Of a stretch of DNA of 64,000 nucleotides, positions 21,001-30,605 are shown piece after piece. The notes below the pieces were generated by a model, which was given only the letters and a program-made list of their open reading frames with translations, ran no database searches and had not been told where the DNA came from. How positions within the stretch are numbered: position 1 is the first letter of the stretch; every line of letters begins with the position of its first letter. Origin of the DNA: Deltaproteobacteria bacterium. Its GTDB lineage: Bacteria > Desulfobacterota > GWC2-55-46. The stretch covers positions 1 through 64,000 of the forward strand of contig JACRCL010000014.1 of assembly GCA_016219015.1 (NCBI GenBank). Direction: 5' to 3'. A program made the position numbers and the translations under genes.

Positions 21001-21651
21001 GACGAGGACGGCGCCATTCTCGTCCCGGGGGCATTTATCGATATTGCCGAGAGATTCGGGCTTATAGCCTCGATAGACAGGATGATAATGGAAAAGACCA
21101 TGGCGCTTCAGGCACGCATGAAGGCCGGGGGCAGGACGCTTTCCTTCGGTATGAACCTTTCAGGCAAAGATATTGGCGACGAGGACCTTTTATCTTTCAT
21201 AAGATCGAAGATATCCACCACTGGCGCCGACCCCAACGACCTTGTATTCGAGATAACCGAGACGGCCGCCATAAACGACTTTGCCAGGGCGGTGCAATTC
21301 ATAAAATCCCTTAAATCACTCGGGTGCCATTTCGCCCTGGACGACTTCGGGGTGGGGTTCACGTCCTTCAATTATTTAAAGGAGATGCAGGTCGATTATA
21401 TAAAGATAGACGGCTCCTTCATAAAAAAGCTCCACGAGAACCCGGACGACCAGGTGTTCGTCAAGGCGATTACCGACGTGGCAAAGGGCCTGAAGATAAA
21501 ATCTGTCGCGGAGTTCGTGGAAACGGAAGACACGCTTCGCCTTCTAAGAGAGATCGGCGTCGATTACGCGCAGGGCTACCTTATCGGCAAGCCCGCTCCG
21601 GGGCTAGGTTCAGCGGATATGTTCCTTAAAACGCTCCCGGCGGATGTTTAA
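18067..21651 (+). CDS. Membrane sensor protein: cache/HAMP-PAS(x3)-GGDEF-EAL
   Basis: N-terminal TM, HAMP after second TM, PAS repeats, LSGDEFAVF, FEALARL; ORF track opens at TTG 18049, ATG at 18067. Confidence 0.92.
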   Translation: MHKFIYSLSKKALIAVLIILLPIFITFIYSYSINKKQSKEQVLNDLTISAEAFEGEVYQYLEMSKRSALDFASDGYISSELERLLHKRGKNVDDLSRHLVRNKLPLARHIHSIYVTDLKGKVVASTDPRLLGSNMSGDESFMNGRQGLALTEKGIEFEGRPGLLISAPVRGRTTGRPVGVLTNLIMLSELEKVLTGEFIKELGALSWNRGRTETMEAYLVNRDRLMLTRSRFVKDSVLRQVVDTAPVRACLEHDGEISGYYKDYRGVEVAGASMCIPALKWTLLFEVDEKEAMEPVAAMRRQALYTTLIVGGLIGLLFLIFHRSIVQQLRNICLAAKRIAGGDYGVKIPVRSTDEIGTLSECFNNMAGEIQARTLELKESEERLKAILDNSTALVHLKDTEGRYLFVNKRHEQLFKTDRNQLSGKTVYDIFPTDAAEKMREADLKVLETGKPLESEDHVPQEDGVHVYLTTKFPLFDTKGEPYGVCGFSTDITGRKRAEEALKESEELLKNAQRIAHLGSWDWDITGNSLVWSDEIYRIFGLKPQEFGATYEAFLNSVHPADREFVKVSVKDALFKKTPYSIDHRIILPDGKVRSVHEAADVNFDSEGRPVRMVGTVQDITERRQTEFELKKLSTALDQSVNIIFITDVHGNIEYVNPTFEKVTGYSRQDALSQNPRILASGEIPHEKYEELWKTILSGKTWRNVQKNKRKTGGYYWCECIISPIKNERGEITHFLSVQEDITERVAAEERVKYLAQYDGLTGLINRSRFMELMDEWIGRARDRGLRGALCLMDMDQFKLLNDTYGHGAGDEFLRRVAKLLQATLERVLDSNAHEKKPIIGRLSGDEFAVFLPFAGGDEAAGIADRLRAAVGEFRWAEVSVSLTISIGIALYPGHGSTTKELFTKADTAMFRAKELGRNRSYIYRPEDKDLEQMHSRLHWKEKILKALMESRFEPWFQPILDLKTNTVNHFEALARLKDEDGAILVPGAFIDIAERFGLIASIDRMIMEKTMALQARMKAGGRTLSFGMNLSGKDIGDEDLLSFIRSKISTTGADPNDLVFEITETAAINDFARAVQFIKSLKSLGCHFALDDFGVGFTSFNYLKEMQVDYIKIDGSFIKKLHENPDDQVFVKAITDVAKGLKIKSVAEFVETEDTLRLLREIGVDYAQGYLIGKPAPGLGSADMFLKTLPADV

Positions 21652-21656
21652 GGCCG

Positions 21657-22169
21657 TCACCTGCCGAGGAGACCGACCAAAGCCCTGCAGAAATCCGGCA
21701 GGTCGCCCGGGTGCCTCGATGTGACGAGGTTGCCGTCTACCACGACGGGTGCGTCCTTGTACCTCGCGCCCGCGTTGATAAGGTCCGTCTTTACCGAGAG
21801 GTAGCAGGTCGCCTCCCTGCCCTTCACGACCCCGGCCTCTATCAGCACCTGCGCCGCGTGGCAGATGGCGCCTATGACAAGCCCCCTGTCCGACGCCTCC
21901 CTTACGAGCCTTACCATCTCGGGTATTATCCTCATCCTGTCCGGGGCCTGCCCGCCGGGTATTATGAGCCCCTTATACTCCTCTATCCTTATTTCCTTCG
22001 CCGTCCTTTCCGCCTTCAGGGGATAGCCGTGCTTGCTTGTGTAGACCTCGGCGTGCTTTCCAACCACCGTGACCCTATGCCCCGCCTCCTGCATGCGGTA
22101 GAAAGGGTAGACGGCCTCGGCGTCTTCGTAATTGTTTTCGATAAGGAGAAGTACGTTAGCCATGGTCAC
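21657..22169 (-). CDS. DJ-1/PfpI family protein
   Basis: GLIIPGGQAPD ... GAICHAAQVL. Confidence 0.92.
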   Translation of the reverse strand: MTMANVLLLIENNYEDAEAVYPFYRMQEAGHRVTVVGKHAEVYTSKHGYPLKAERTAKEIRIEEYKGLIIPGGQAPDRMRIIPEMVRLVREASDRGLVIGAICHAAQVLIEAGVVKGREATCYLSVKTDLINAGARYKDAPVVVDGNLVTSRHPGDLPDFCRALVGLLGR

Positions 22170-22237
22170 TCCCGTTTGAAGACCTGAAGGGTTTGCGCTG
22201 GATTGTTTTTAAGCGCGCCTCCGTAAAGGAAAAAACG

Positions 22238-22924
22238 TCAAGCGCCTTCCATCATGGTCTTTTTAAGCCTTTTAGAGAGCGCGTCCGCCCTCCTTATCGG
22301 CTCAGGGAGCCTGTATTTAACGGTGCAGCCGAGTATTATCTCTATCGAGCCCCGTATGTCTATCCTGTTCCCCGGCGAGATGAAAAGGGGCTTAACATTC
22401 GTCCGGGTCCTCAGTACCGCGCCCACGGTATCCCCGTCAAATTTTAAAGGCGACCATGACCCTCTCCTCTTGCCGGGCTCTTTGTATTCACCCACGAGCC
22501 TTGACTTGGCGCACCCTACTACAGGCATATCCAGGAGCACCCCCACATAGGAGGCGACCCCTATCCTTTTGGGGTGCGCGATGCCCTGGCCGTCGAAGAT
22601 CACGCAATCCGGCCTTATACTCAGTTTCTCTATGGCCTCTATGGCCGCGGGCCCTTCCCTGAATGAAAGGAATCCGGGTATGTACGGGAACCTGAGTTTC
22701 TTTACCACGTACTTTTCTTCGACAAGGGTGAGCTCAGGGTATCTGTAGAGGCAGGCCACACTTATAATACTATCATCCAAAAAGGCAGCGTCAACCCCGG
22801 CCACAAGCGCGGGCGGCTTTTCGAGCGGTATTATAAGGGTCTTTCCCCTTAGTTCGGCCTGTACCTCCCTTACCCTCATCCTGTCGCGGGGCCAGACGAA
22901 GGTATCGTCCTTGCAGGTCTTCAT
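22238..22924 (-). CDS. nfi: Endonuclease V
   Basis: VAGVDAAF, PGFLSFREGP, CVIFDGQGIAHPKRIGVASYVGV. Confidence 0.93.
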   Translation of the reverse strand: MKTCKDDTFVWPRDRMRVREVQAELRGKTLIIPLEKPPALVAGVDAAFLDDSIISVACLYRYPELTLVEEKYVVKKLRFPYIPGFLSFREGPAAIEAIEKLSIRPDCVIFDGQGIAHPKRIGVASYVGVLLDMPVVGCAKSRLVGEYKEPGKRRGSWSPLKFDGDTVGAVLRTRTNVKPLFISPGNRIDIRGSIEIILGCTVKYRLPEPIRRADALSKRLKKTMMEGA

Positions 22925-24264
22925 CCCTTTTTCCGAAACCCCCTGATAACGCCTCTGAATATTCCGATGACGCTCTTTTCCCTGAACCCGTATTGAGGCC
23001 TTACGTTTTTCAGCTCTTCGCCGAGCTCCACTTCGAGCGAGGACGATTTCTTTACGGCAAGCACCTGCGAGGGGTAGGCGGACCTGTGGCCCGTGATGAC
23101 GAAGCTTATGACGCAGGCTATTGCCGCGTAGGGCGCAACCTCTGCCCCGAAGAGCTCTACCGCCATTATGCTTGCAGCTATGGGGGTGTTGGCGGCCCCC
23201 GCAAGGAGGCTTACGAACCCTATGGCCGAGAGCATCGCCCTGTCCACGCCGAGTATCCCGCTTATGGCCGAGCCTGCCGTGGCCCCTACAAAGAATATCG
23301 GGGTGCCTATGCCGCCGCTCCCCCCGAAGCTCAGGGTTATCGAGGTGAAGGCGGACTTAAGAAGGAACGCGTACCACGGGACGTCCTTACCTTCGAGGGC
23401 CGACTGTATCACGTCGAGGCCGAGGCCGAGATAATTCGTCGAGAATACGAGCGTCAGGGCTATAAGCACAAGCCCCGAGGCCACGGCCTTTACCGGCACA
23501 GGCAGCCTTATTGCGCCGGATATCTTTTTCCCGAGCCTCAAGGCCTCTACGAAGATAAAAGAGGCCACTCCGAAGAAGACCCCGGCTATTATGACCTTGA
23601 TGAAAAAGGCCTCGCTGAAGACCGGGACGAATGAGACAGGGTGGTAGAAGTACGTAAGACCGAGCCACGACGATACCTGGTAGCTTACTATGCCGGCCAC
23701 GAACGACGGCAGGAGCACGTCGTAGAGGATGGAGCCGACGAAGAGCACCTCTATGCCGAATATCGCCCCGGCTATCGGCGTGCCGAATACCGAGGCGAAG
23801 CCCCCGCTGATGCCGCAGATGACGAGCTTTCTCCTGTCGATGCCCTCGAACGAGAATATGTCGGCGAAGACCGAGGCCAGCCCGCCGCCTATCTGCGCGC
23901 TCGGCCCTTCTTTCCCGGCCGAGCCTCCGGTCGTGAGCGTGAGGAACGTGGTCAGGAACTCCACGGGGACGATAATCGCCTTTATCTTGCCAGCGTGCTT
24001 GTGGACGGACTTTATGACCATGTCCGCGCCGTGGCCCCGGGCCTCGGGGAAGAGGTATTCGACTATCAGCGCGCTTGCAAGGAGGCCCATTGGCATGAGG
24101 AGGAAGTAATACGGGTAACCGGAGACGAGCCTTGAGCCCCAGTTCAGGGAGCTTACGAAAGCGGTCGTGGAAAAGCCGACGATTATGCCTATTATCGTCG
24201 CCAGCACTATCCACTTGAAGACGCTTATAAAGATTACAGTCTCTTCCTTGAGCCTTCTTTTCAT
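22921..24264 (-). CDS. ClC-family chloride channel/transporter
   Basis: GGSAGKEGPSAQIG and GGSGGIGTPIFFVGA; 4-bp overlap with nfi. Confidence 0.93.
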   Translation of the reverse strand: MKRRLKEETVIFISVFKWIVLATIIGIIVGFSTTAFVSSLNWGSRLVSGYPYYFLLMPMGLLASALIVEYLFPEARGHGADMVIKSVHKHAGKIKAIIVPVEFLTTFLTLTTGGSAGKEGPSAQIGGGLASVFADIFSFEGIDRRKLVICGISGGFASVFGTPIAGAIFGIEVLFVGSILYDVLLPSFVAGIVSYQVSSWLGLTYFYHPVSFVPVFSEAFFIKVIIAGVFFGVASFIFVEALRLGKKISGAIRLPVPVKAVASGLVLIALTLVFSTNYLGLGLDVIQSALEGKDVPWYAFLLKSAFTSITLSFGGSGGIGTPIFFVGATAGSAISGILGVDRAMLSAIGFVSLLAGAANTPIAASIMAVELFGAEVAPYAAIACVISFVITGHRSAYPSQVLAVKKSSSLEVELGEELKNVRPQYGFREKSVIGIFRGVIRGFRKKG

Positions 24265-24270
24265 GGGCGT

Positions 24271-24300
24271 AAAAAAGAAAGACCCCTGTAAAGGGGCCTC
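24271..24300 (-). terminator. Terminator after ilvE
   Basis: Minus strand GAGGCCCCTTTACAGGGGTC followed by TTTCTTTTTT. Confidence 0.65.
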
Positions 24301-24324
24301 TTCCTTATTATTGTTCCGTGGATT

Positions 24325-25239
24325 TTAAAGATACCATAGCCATTTGTTGTAGTCCTTGTTCCTGCCCTTGACGACGTCGAAGAATATGTTCTGTATCTCC
24401 TTTGTTACCGGGCCGGGTTTTCCCTTGCCTATCTTCCTTTTATCGACCTCGCTTATGGGGGTTACTTCGGCGGCGGTGCCGGTGAAGAACGCCTCATCAG
24501 CTATATAGAGCTCGTCCCTCGTGAACCTCTGCTCCTTTATCTCTATCCCCTTGTCCCTCGCTATCTGCATGACCGAGTCCCTCGTGATGCCCTGAAGTAT
24601 CGAGGTAAGAGGGGTCGTCTTCAACACGCCGTCCTTTACCATGAAGATGTTCTCTCCGCTCCCTTCGGAGACGTAGCCTTCGGTATCGAGAAGGAGAGCC
24701 TCGTCATAGCCGGCCGAGACGACTTCTCTCTTGGCGAGTATCGAGTTCACGTAGTTGCCGACGAGCTTCGCCTTCGACATGCCGCTGTTCACGTGGTTCC
24801 TGCAAAGGGACGATATCTTCACCTTGATGCCGTTGGCAAGGCCTTCCTCCCCGAGGTAGGCGCCCCACGCCCAGGCCGCTATCGCCACCCTTACCGGGTT
24901 GTTCTTCGGGAAAAGGCCCATGGACCCGGCCCCGAGATAGGCCAGTGGGCGTATGTAGCCGTCCTTCAGCCCGCTCTGCCTCATCGTCTCGGCAGTAGCC
25001 TCGTTTATCTCGTCTTTCGTGAACGGTATCTCCATCAACGCTATGTGCGCCGAGGCGAAGAGCCTCTCGGTATGCTCCCGGAGCCTGAATATCGCGCTCC
25101 TTCCGTCCTCGCACCTGTAGCACCTTATGCCCTCGAATACGCCGAGCCCGTAGTGGAGCGTATGCGTGAGTATGTGGACGTTCGCGTCGTCCCAGTCCAC
25201 GAACCTGCCGTCCATCCATATCTTCTTGCCCTTATCCAT
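24325..25239 (-). CDS. ilvE: Branched-chain amino acid aminotransferase
   Basis: LHYGLGVFEGIRCY, KLVGNYVNSILAKREV, EGSGENIF. Confidence 0.95.
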   Translation of the reverse strand: MDKGKKIWMDGRFVDWDDANVHILTHTLHYGLGVFEGIRCYRCEDGRSAIFRLREHTERLFASAHIALMEIPFTKDEINEATAETMRQSGLKDGYIRPLAYLGAGSMGLFPKNNPVRVAIAAWAWGAYLGEEGLANGIKVKISSLCRNHVNSGMSKAKLVGNYVNSILAKREVVSAGYDEALLLDTEGYVSEGSGENIFMVKDGVLKTTPLTSILQGITRDSVMQIARDKGIEIKEQRFTRDELYIADEAFFTGTAAEVTPISEVDKRKIGKGKPGPVTKEIQNIFFDVVKGRNKDYNKWLWYL

Positions 25240-25260
25240 CCCGAAAGACTCTCCTTTACT

Positions 25261-25412
25261 CTATAGGTTGCCTCTAAAAATTGTTCTTTTTCCTGATCTC
25301 TGCGTCAGGGCGAAAATAAAAATGCTCACATATTCCCATATATGCTGCGCTTTTTATTTCCACCCTTCCTTGACCTCAGAAAAAATTCCTAATTTTTAGA
25401 GACAGCCTATAG
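25261..25412 (+). repeat. Palindromic element family C, copy C1
   Basis: Terminal inverted repeats CTATAGGTTGCCTCTAAAAATT / AATTTTTAGAGACAGCCTATAG; body nearly identical to C2. Confidence 0.92.
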
Positions 25413-25453
25413 TCTTTTTTCCCTGCCTTTTATAAATAATAAAAAATCAAACC

Positions 25454-25885
25454 CTAAAAGTCCGCGCCGGCGGCCTTGTCCTGCCCGCCTTGCTCAGGGC
25501 CGTAGCTCACGATGCCGATAGGCTCAGCGCTGCCCTTTTTCGTCATGACGCAGGTCCCCTCGAATACCACGCCTTCGCCTATGATGAGGGTCGGGGTCTT
25601 TATGTCGCCGAAGACCTTTGCCGGGCTCTTGAGCTCGACCCTGTTCGCGGCTTCGAGCGTGCCCTTGACCTCGCCGGTCACGACAGCGCTGCCGACCCTG
25701 ATATCGCCCTCGATGCGGCCGCCCTCGCCTATGATGAGCGTCCCGGTGGCGTTCACCTCTCCCTTGAAGCTCCCGTCTATGCGCACGGTATTTTCAAAGA
25801 TGAGCCTGCCCTCCAGGCTCATGCCCTTTCCGATAAAGCCTATTACCTCCCCCGCCTTCTGCCTGTCCTCTTTTTTCCCGAACAT
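25454..25885 (-). CDS. Bactofilin (polymer-forming cytoskeletal protein)
   Basis: IGKGMSLEGRLIFENTVRIDGSFKGEVNATGTLIIGEGGRIEGDI beta-helix repeats. Confidence 0.93.
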   Translation of the reverse strand: MFGKKEDRQKAGEVIGFIGKGMSLEGRLIFENTVRIDGSFKGEVNATGTLIIGEGGRIEGDIRVGSAVVTGEVKGTLEAANRVELKSPAKVFGDIKTPTLIIGEGVVFEGTCVMTKKGSAEPIGIVSYGPEQGGQDKAAGADF

Positions 25886-25966
25886 GTTGCCTCCTTGCTG
25901 CCCAGAGATAGGCCCATTCTAAGCGGACACCCTGAAAACAACAAGCGCATTTGTCACAAAAACCGG

Positions 25967-26821
25967 TTACTTCGCTATCGACCTCAGGAGCTCCACTATC
26001 CGCTCCCTCTCGTCCGAAGAGAAGTAACTTATCTCTATCCTGCCCTTTCCCTTGCGGTCCTTGACAGATATCTTTGTACCGAATATATCCCTCAGCTCGG
26101 CCTCGAGCGGGTTTGAGGCAGAGGCGGATTTTTTGTTCTTCCTTTTTTCGGCGCCGGGGTCCCTGCCCGCGAGCTCTTCCGCTTCCCTTACGGACAGACC
26201 CTTTGTGACGATCATTCTGCAAAGCTCGTTTTGCGCGCCGTGCGTATCCAACGAAAGCAAGGCCCTTGCGTGGCCCATCGTGATAGAGCCTTTTATCAGC
26301 TCATCCCTTATCTCGGGCGGGAGCTTCAGGAGCCGCAGGTAATTGGCCACTGTCGCCCTTTCCTTGCCGACCCTCTTCGCGACCTCGTCCTGCGAAAGGC
26401 CGAAGCCCATCAGGCTCTTGTAGGCCTCGGCCTCTTCAATGGCGTTCAGGTCCTCTCTCTGGATATTCTCGATTATCGCGAACTCAAGGGCCTCTTCGTC
26501 CGTTGCGTCCGTTATTACCACAGGGACCTCGGTAAGCCCGGCCATCCGGGAGGCCCTCCATCTCCTCTCACCGGCAATGAGTTCGAGGCCGTTGGAGGTC
26601 CTCCTTACGATAAGGGGCTCGATTACCCCTTTTTCCTTAATGGAATCAGATAGTTCCTTTAAAGCCGCCTCGTCGAAGCGCTTCCTCGGCTGGGTCTTGT
26701 TCGGGCTTACGTCCATTACGGGGCAGAGGAAGTATTTTTCCTTCGGCCTTTCGGCAATCTTCTCGGCATCCCCTATGAGGGCGCCGAGCCCCCTGCCCAG
26801 GACCTTTTTTTTATTAAGCAT
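25967..26821 (-). CDS. parB: Chromosome partitioning protein ParB
   Basis: LGRGLGALIG, IAGERRWRASRMAGL, HTH with GLSQDEVAKRVGKERATVANYLRLL. Confidence 0.97.
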   Translation of the reverse strand: MLNKKKVLGRGLGALIGDAEKIAERPKEKYFLCPVMDVSPNKTQPRKRFDEAALKELSDSIKEKGVIEPLIVRRTSNGLELIAGERRWRASRMAGLTEVPVVITDATDEEALEFAIIENIQREDLNAIEEAEAYKSLMGFGLSQDEVAKRVGKERATVANYLRLLKLPPEIRDELIKGSITMGHARALLSLDTHGAQNELCRMIVTKGLSVREAEELAGRDPGAEKRKNKKSASASNPLEAELRDIFGTKISVKDRKGKGRIEISYFSSDERERIVELLRSIAK

Positions 26822-26853
26822 GCAAACCCCTTCTACAAAGCTAACTATTTGAT

Positions 26854-27621
26854 TTAATTATTATTTTCTAAAAGTATGACCTCTTTTGCCAGTTCCATGT
26901 AACTTAATGCGCCACGGGAGTGGATATCATAGAGTATCACCGGCTTTCCGAATGAAGGGCTCTCTGAAAGCCTCACGTTCCTCGGTATCACGGTCTTGAA
27001 GGCCTTGTCTTTAAAGTGCCCCCTGATGTCTTCCTCGACCTGATGGGCGAGGTTATTCCGGGAGTCGAACATCGTTAAAAGGATACCCTCTATCTCGATC
27101 CTCGGGTTGAGCTTGGCCTTTATAAGGTCTATGGTCCTCATTATCTGGCTTATGCCTTCGAGGGCGAAGTATTCGCACTGCAGCGGTATAAGCACCGAAT
27201 CGGCCGCCACAAGGGCGTTGACCGTAAGGAGGCTCAAGGAAGGCGGGCAGTCGATGAATATATAATCGAAATGGTTGGCTATGGTAGAAATGCACTCTTT
27301 AAGCCTGTATTCCCTTTTGGGGTCGTCTATCAGCTCGACCTCGGCGCCTATGAGGTCTATGGAGGACGGCGCCACCTTGAGGAACTTCAGTTCCGTGTTC
27401 TTGAGGATGTTCCGCAGCTCTTCCTGCCCTATCAAGGCGCTGTAGATGCCGGACGACCCGTTCTTCTCGATCCCGAGCCCGCTTGAGGCGTTCCCCTGCG
27501 GGTCGAAATCTATCAAAAGGACCTTCTTTTCAGCCACGGCAAGACAGGCCGCGAGGTTTATCGCGGTCGTGGTCTTGCCGACCCCGCCCTTCTGGTTCGC
27601 TATGGCTATGACCCTTCCCAT
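26854..27621 (-). CDS. parA: Chromosome partitioning ATPase ParA/Soj
   Basis: IAIANQKGGVGKTTTAINLA; adjacent to parB. Confidence 0.97.
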   Translation of the reverse strand: MGRVIAIANQKGGVGKTTTAINLAACLAVAEKKVLLIDFDPQGNASSGLGIEKNGSSGIYSALIGQEELRNILKNTELKFLKVAPSSIDLIGAEVELIDDPKREYRLKECISTIANHFDYIFIDCPPSLSLLTVNALVAADSVLIPLQCEYFALEGISQIMRTIDLIKAKLNPRIEIEGILLTMFDSRNNLAHQVEEDIRGHFKDKAFKTVIPRNVRLSESPSFGKPVILYDIHSRGALSYMELAKEVILLENNN

Positions 27622-27716
27622 CGCCCGACTTTCCGCATGCTGGATTTTAAAAAAGATTAAAACATTTCAGGGAGAGATTCAAGAGAAAAGAAAAATTTTT
27701 TGAAGATTGGAGGCTA

Positions 27717-27732
27717 TGTTCCACGTGGAACA
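27717..27732. promoter_or_regulatory. parS-like site TGTTCCACGTGGAACA
   Basis: Perfect 16-bp palindrome between parA and rsmG. Confidence 0.9.
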
Positions 27733-27774
27733 ATTAACAAAGGCAACGAGGCCGTTCCCGTGGAACATCCCTAC

Positions 27775-28428
27775 TCAAGCCTTTCTGAATATGACCAGGA
27801 CATTCTTTCTATCTTCAAAAGGCACTTTAATTTCGTGTATTTCCGGCCCCTCTACCCCGCTAACGTACCTTGCCTCCTCCAGTTCCCTGTCAAAAGCAGG
27901 GCCTTTAATGGCTATTATACTGCCGCCTTTGGCTACAAAAGGGAGGCTGAGCTCAAGGAACTTCCCAAGCTCCGCAAACGCCCTTGAGATAACGCAGTCA
28001 AAAAGAGACCCGTACCTTTCGATTATTTTTGGGTCCTCGGCCCTGCCGTATGTGGCTTCAATCCCTTTCAACCCGAGCGTCCTTATGATATGCCGCATGA
28101 AATGGACCTTCTTCTCGACCGAATCGAGGAGCGTTACCTCAAGCAAGGGGGCCGCGATCTTGAGCGGTATTCCGGGGAACCCGGCCCCTGAGCCTATATC
28201 GAGCAATCTTTTAGAATCTTTTACAAAAGGGAGCGTGGTGAGGGAATCGAGGAAATGCCTTATTACAATCTCCTTATCAGACTCAATGGAGGTGAGGTTT
28301 ATCTTCCTGTTCCATGCCTGAAGTTCCTTCAGATACGTGATAAATTGCCCCAAATCCACTTCGGAAAGGGTTACCCCAAGCTCCAAGGCCCCGTTTTTTA
28401 ATATATTTTTGAGTTCTATATCTTCCAT
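27775..28428 (-). CDS. rsmG: 16S rRNA (guanine527-N7)-methyltransferase
   Basis: NLTSIESDKEIVIRHFLDSLT, LLDIGSGAGFPGIPLKI. Confidence 0.95.
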   Translation of the reverse strand: MEDIELKNILKNGALELGVTLSEVDLGQFITYLKELQAWNRKINLTSIESDKEIVIRHFLDSLTTLPFVKDSKRLLDIGSGAGFPGIPLKIAAPLLEVTLLDSVEKKVHFMRHIIRTLGLKGIEATYGRAEDPKIIERYGSLFDCVISRAFAELGKFLELSLPFVAKGGSIIAIKGPAFDRELEEARYVSGVEGPEIHEIKVPFEDRKNVLVIFRKA

Positions 28429-28438
28429 TTAGGTAAGA

Positions 28439-28454
28439 TGTTCCACGTGGAACA
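28439..28454. promoter_or_regulatory. parS-like site TGTTCCACGTGGAACA
   Basis: Perfect copy between rsmG and mnmG. Confidence 0.9.
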
Positions 28455-28519
28455 AAAATCTTAAAAGTGACGTTCCGGTGGAAAAATTTTTCTATGCCCC
28501 TTGGTTTAAAATAAAGATT

Positions 28520-28535
28520 TGTTCCACGTGGAACA
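28520..28535. promoter_or_regulatory. parS-like site TGTTCCACGTGGAACA
   Basis: Perfect copy between rsmG and mnmG. Confidence 0.9.
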
Positions 28536-28541
28536 TCTACC

Positions 28542-30449
28542 TTACCTGTACGCCCCGGTCTTCTTCAAGTGTACCATGAGCATCGAAATGGCGGCCGGGG
28601 TCACCCCAGATATCCTGCTCGCCTGCCCTATCGAGTCCGGCCTGAACCTCTTAAGTTTCTCCCTTATCTCCGCGGAAAGCCCCGAGACCTCCTCGAAAAT
28701 GAGCCCCTCGGGTATCCTGATGCCCTCTATCTTCTTAAACCTCTGGGCCTCCTCAAGCTGTCTTTTTATATACCCTTCGTACTTTGTCTCCACTTCTATC
28801 GCCTCTGCGACATCAGCGGGCACTGAAAAACCCTTATCCATCAGGGCATATATCCTGCGTAGGTCCATCCCAGGGCGCCTCAGAAGCTCTTTTAAAGTTA
28901 TCGACTTCTTTATCTCCTCACCGGAAAGGCGCAAAAGGGCCGAGTTCGCCTCTGTAGTCGGGTTTACACGGGTATTTTCGAGAAACCCCCTTATATCCTC
29001 GGCTATTCTCCTTTTTTCAAGGAAATTATCGTAAATATCCCTTTTTACAAGACCCGCCTCATAGCCCAGGGTCCGGAGCCTGTCATCGGCGTTGTCCTCC
29101 CTTAAAATAAGCCTGTACTCCGCCCTTGAGGTGAACATCCTGTAGGGCTCTTTCGTCCCTTTTGTGACGAGGTCGTCTATCATAACCCCGATATAGGCCT
29201 GTGACCTGTCGAGTATGAGCGGCAATCTACCCGTTACCTTCATGGCCGCGTTTATCCCGGCCATGAGCCCCTGAGCGGCCGCCTCCTCGTAGCCCGAGGT
29301 CCCGTTTATCTGCCCGGCCAAAAAGAGGCCTTCCATGGCCTTTGTCTCAAGGCTCGATTTCAACTCGGTAGGCTCTACGTAATCGTACTCTATGGCGTAG
29401 CCGGGCCTCAGGATCTCTACCTCCTCAAGTCCCTCTATGGTCCTTAGGAATTCAAGCTGGACGTCTATGGGAAGCGATGTAGAAAGCCCGTTCGGATAGA
29501 CCTCTTTTGTGTCATACCCCTCGGGTTCGAGGAAGACCTGGTGCCTTAATCTACCCGGGAATTTAACGACCTTGTCTTCGATGGAGGGGCAGTATCTCGG
29601 CCCCGTGCCTTCGATTACGCCGCTGTATAGCGGGGAGCGGCCGAGGTTCTGGCGTATGACATTATGGGTATTCTCGTTCGTATATGTTATGTGGCAGGGT
29701 ATCTGGGGCCTCTCTATCGCGGGCGATGAGAACGAGAAGGGCTTGATTTCATTGAGGTTTTGCAGCTCCTGCGCCTTCAGTCTGCCGTAGTTAATAGTCC
29801 TGCCGTCGAGCCTCGGGCATGTGCCTGTCTTAAGCCGGCCCATCTTGAAGTGCCCTTTAAGACTGTCGGAAAGCCCAAGGCTCGCGGGGTCTCCGGCCCT
29901 TCCGCCGGGGTAGTTATAAAGCCCGATATGGATAAGACCTTTGAGGAAAGTGCCCGTGGTGATGATAACGGTCTTTGCGCCGAGCTCCTCACCGGTATTC
30001 AGCCGGACCCCCTTTATCCGCCCGCCTTCTACTATAAGGGATTCGACAATGGCCTGCCTTAAACGGAGGTTTTGCACAGCTTCGAGCGCTGACCTCATCC
30101 TCAACCTGTAAAGGGTCCTGTCCGCCTGGGCGCGGGTAGCGCGGACAGCCGGGCCCTTGCTGTCATTCAAGACCCTGAACTGTATGGCCGTGTCGTCTAT
30201 GGCCCTTGCCATCTCGCCGCCGAGCGCGTCGATCTCCTTTACAAGATGGCCCTTGGCTATGCCGCCTATTGCCGGGTTGCAGGACATCTGGCCTATGGTG
30301 TCGAGGTTCATGGTGACGACAAGGGCAGAAAGCCCCATCCTTGAGACAGCTAAAGCGGCCTCGCACCCGGCGTGTCCCGCGCCTATTATTATGCAGTCGA
30401 ATCCGGTCATTTCCCCTGCCGTCTTTTTTTCATAAGGTGTTGAATTCAT
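28542..30449 (-). CDS. mnmG: tRNA uridine-5-carboxymethylaminomethyl modification enzyme MnmG
   Basis: [45 protein letters not shown]. Confidence 0.97.
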   Translation of the reverse strand: MNSTPYEKKTAGEMTGFDCIIIGAGHAGCEAALAVSRMGLSALVVTMNLDTIGQMSCNPAIGGIAKGHLVKEIDALGGEMARAIDDTAIQFRVLNDSKGPAVRATRAQADRTLYRLRMRSALEAVQNLRLRQAIVESLIVEGGRIKGVRLNTGEELGAKTVIITTGTFLKGLIHIGLYNYPGGRAGDPASLGLSDSLKGHFKMGRLKTGTCPRLDGRTINYGRLKAQELQNLNEIKPFSFSSPAIERPQIPCHITYTNENTHNVIRQNLGRSPLYSGVIEGTGPRYCPSIEDKVVKFPGRLRHQVFLEPEGYDTKEVYPNGLSTSLPIDVQLEFLRTIEGLEEVEILRPGYAIEYDYVEPTELKSSLETKAMEGLFLAGQINGTSGYEEAAAQGLMAGINAAMKVTGRLPLILDRSQAYIGVMIDDLVTKGTKEPYRMFTSRAEYRLILREDNADDRLRTLGYEAGLVKRDIYDNFLEKRRIAEDIRGFLENTRVNPTTEANSALLRLSGEEIKKSITLKELLRRPGMDLRRIYALMDKGFSVPADVAEAIEVETKYEGYIKRQLEEAQRFKKIEGIRIPEGLIFEEVSGLSAEIREKLKRFRPDSIGQASRISGVTPAAISMLMVHLKKTGAYR

Positions 30450-30569
30450 TATTGTATAAATCTATTCAACGGGTGTCAATGAATCTATTGGCGTATACGC
30501 GGGCCCATCCCCTTTCCCCTTGCCATAAATCATCTAACCTGTTGATTTTAATGAAAAATAACAAAATTA

Positions 30570-30597
30570 TTGACAATGTTTAAAAAACCTGTATACT
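30570..30597 (+). promoter_or_regulatory. Promoter of dksA-like gene
   Basis: TTGACA-N16-TATACT. Confidence 0.65.
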
Positions 30598-30605
30598 TCC
30601 ACCTT

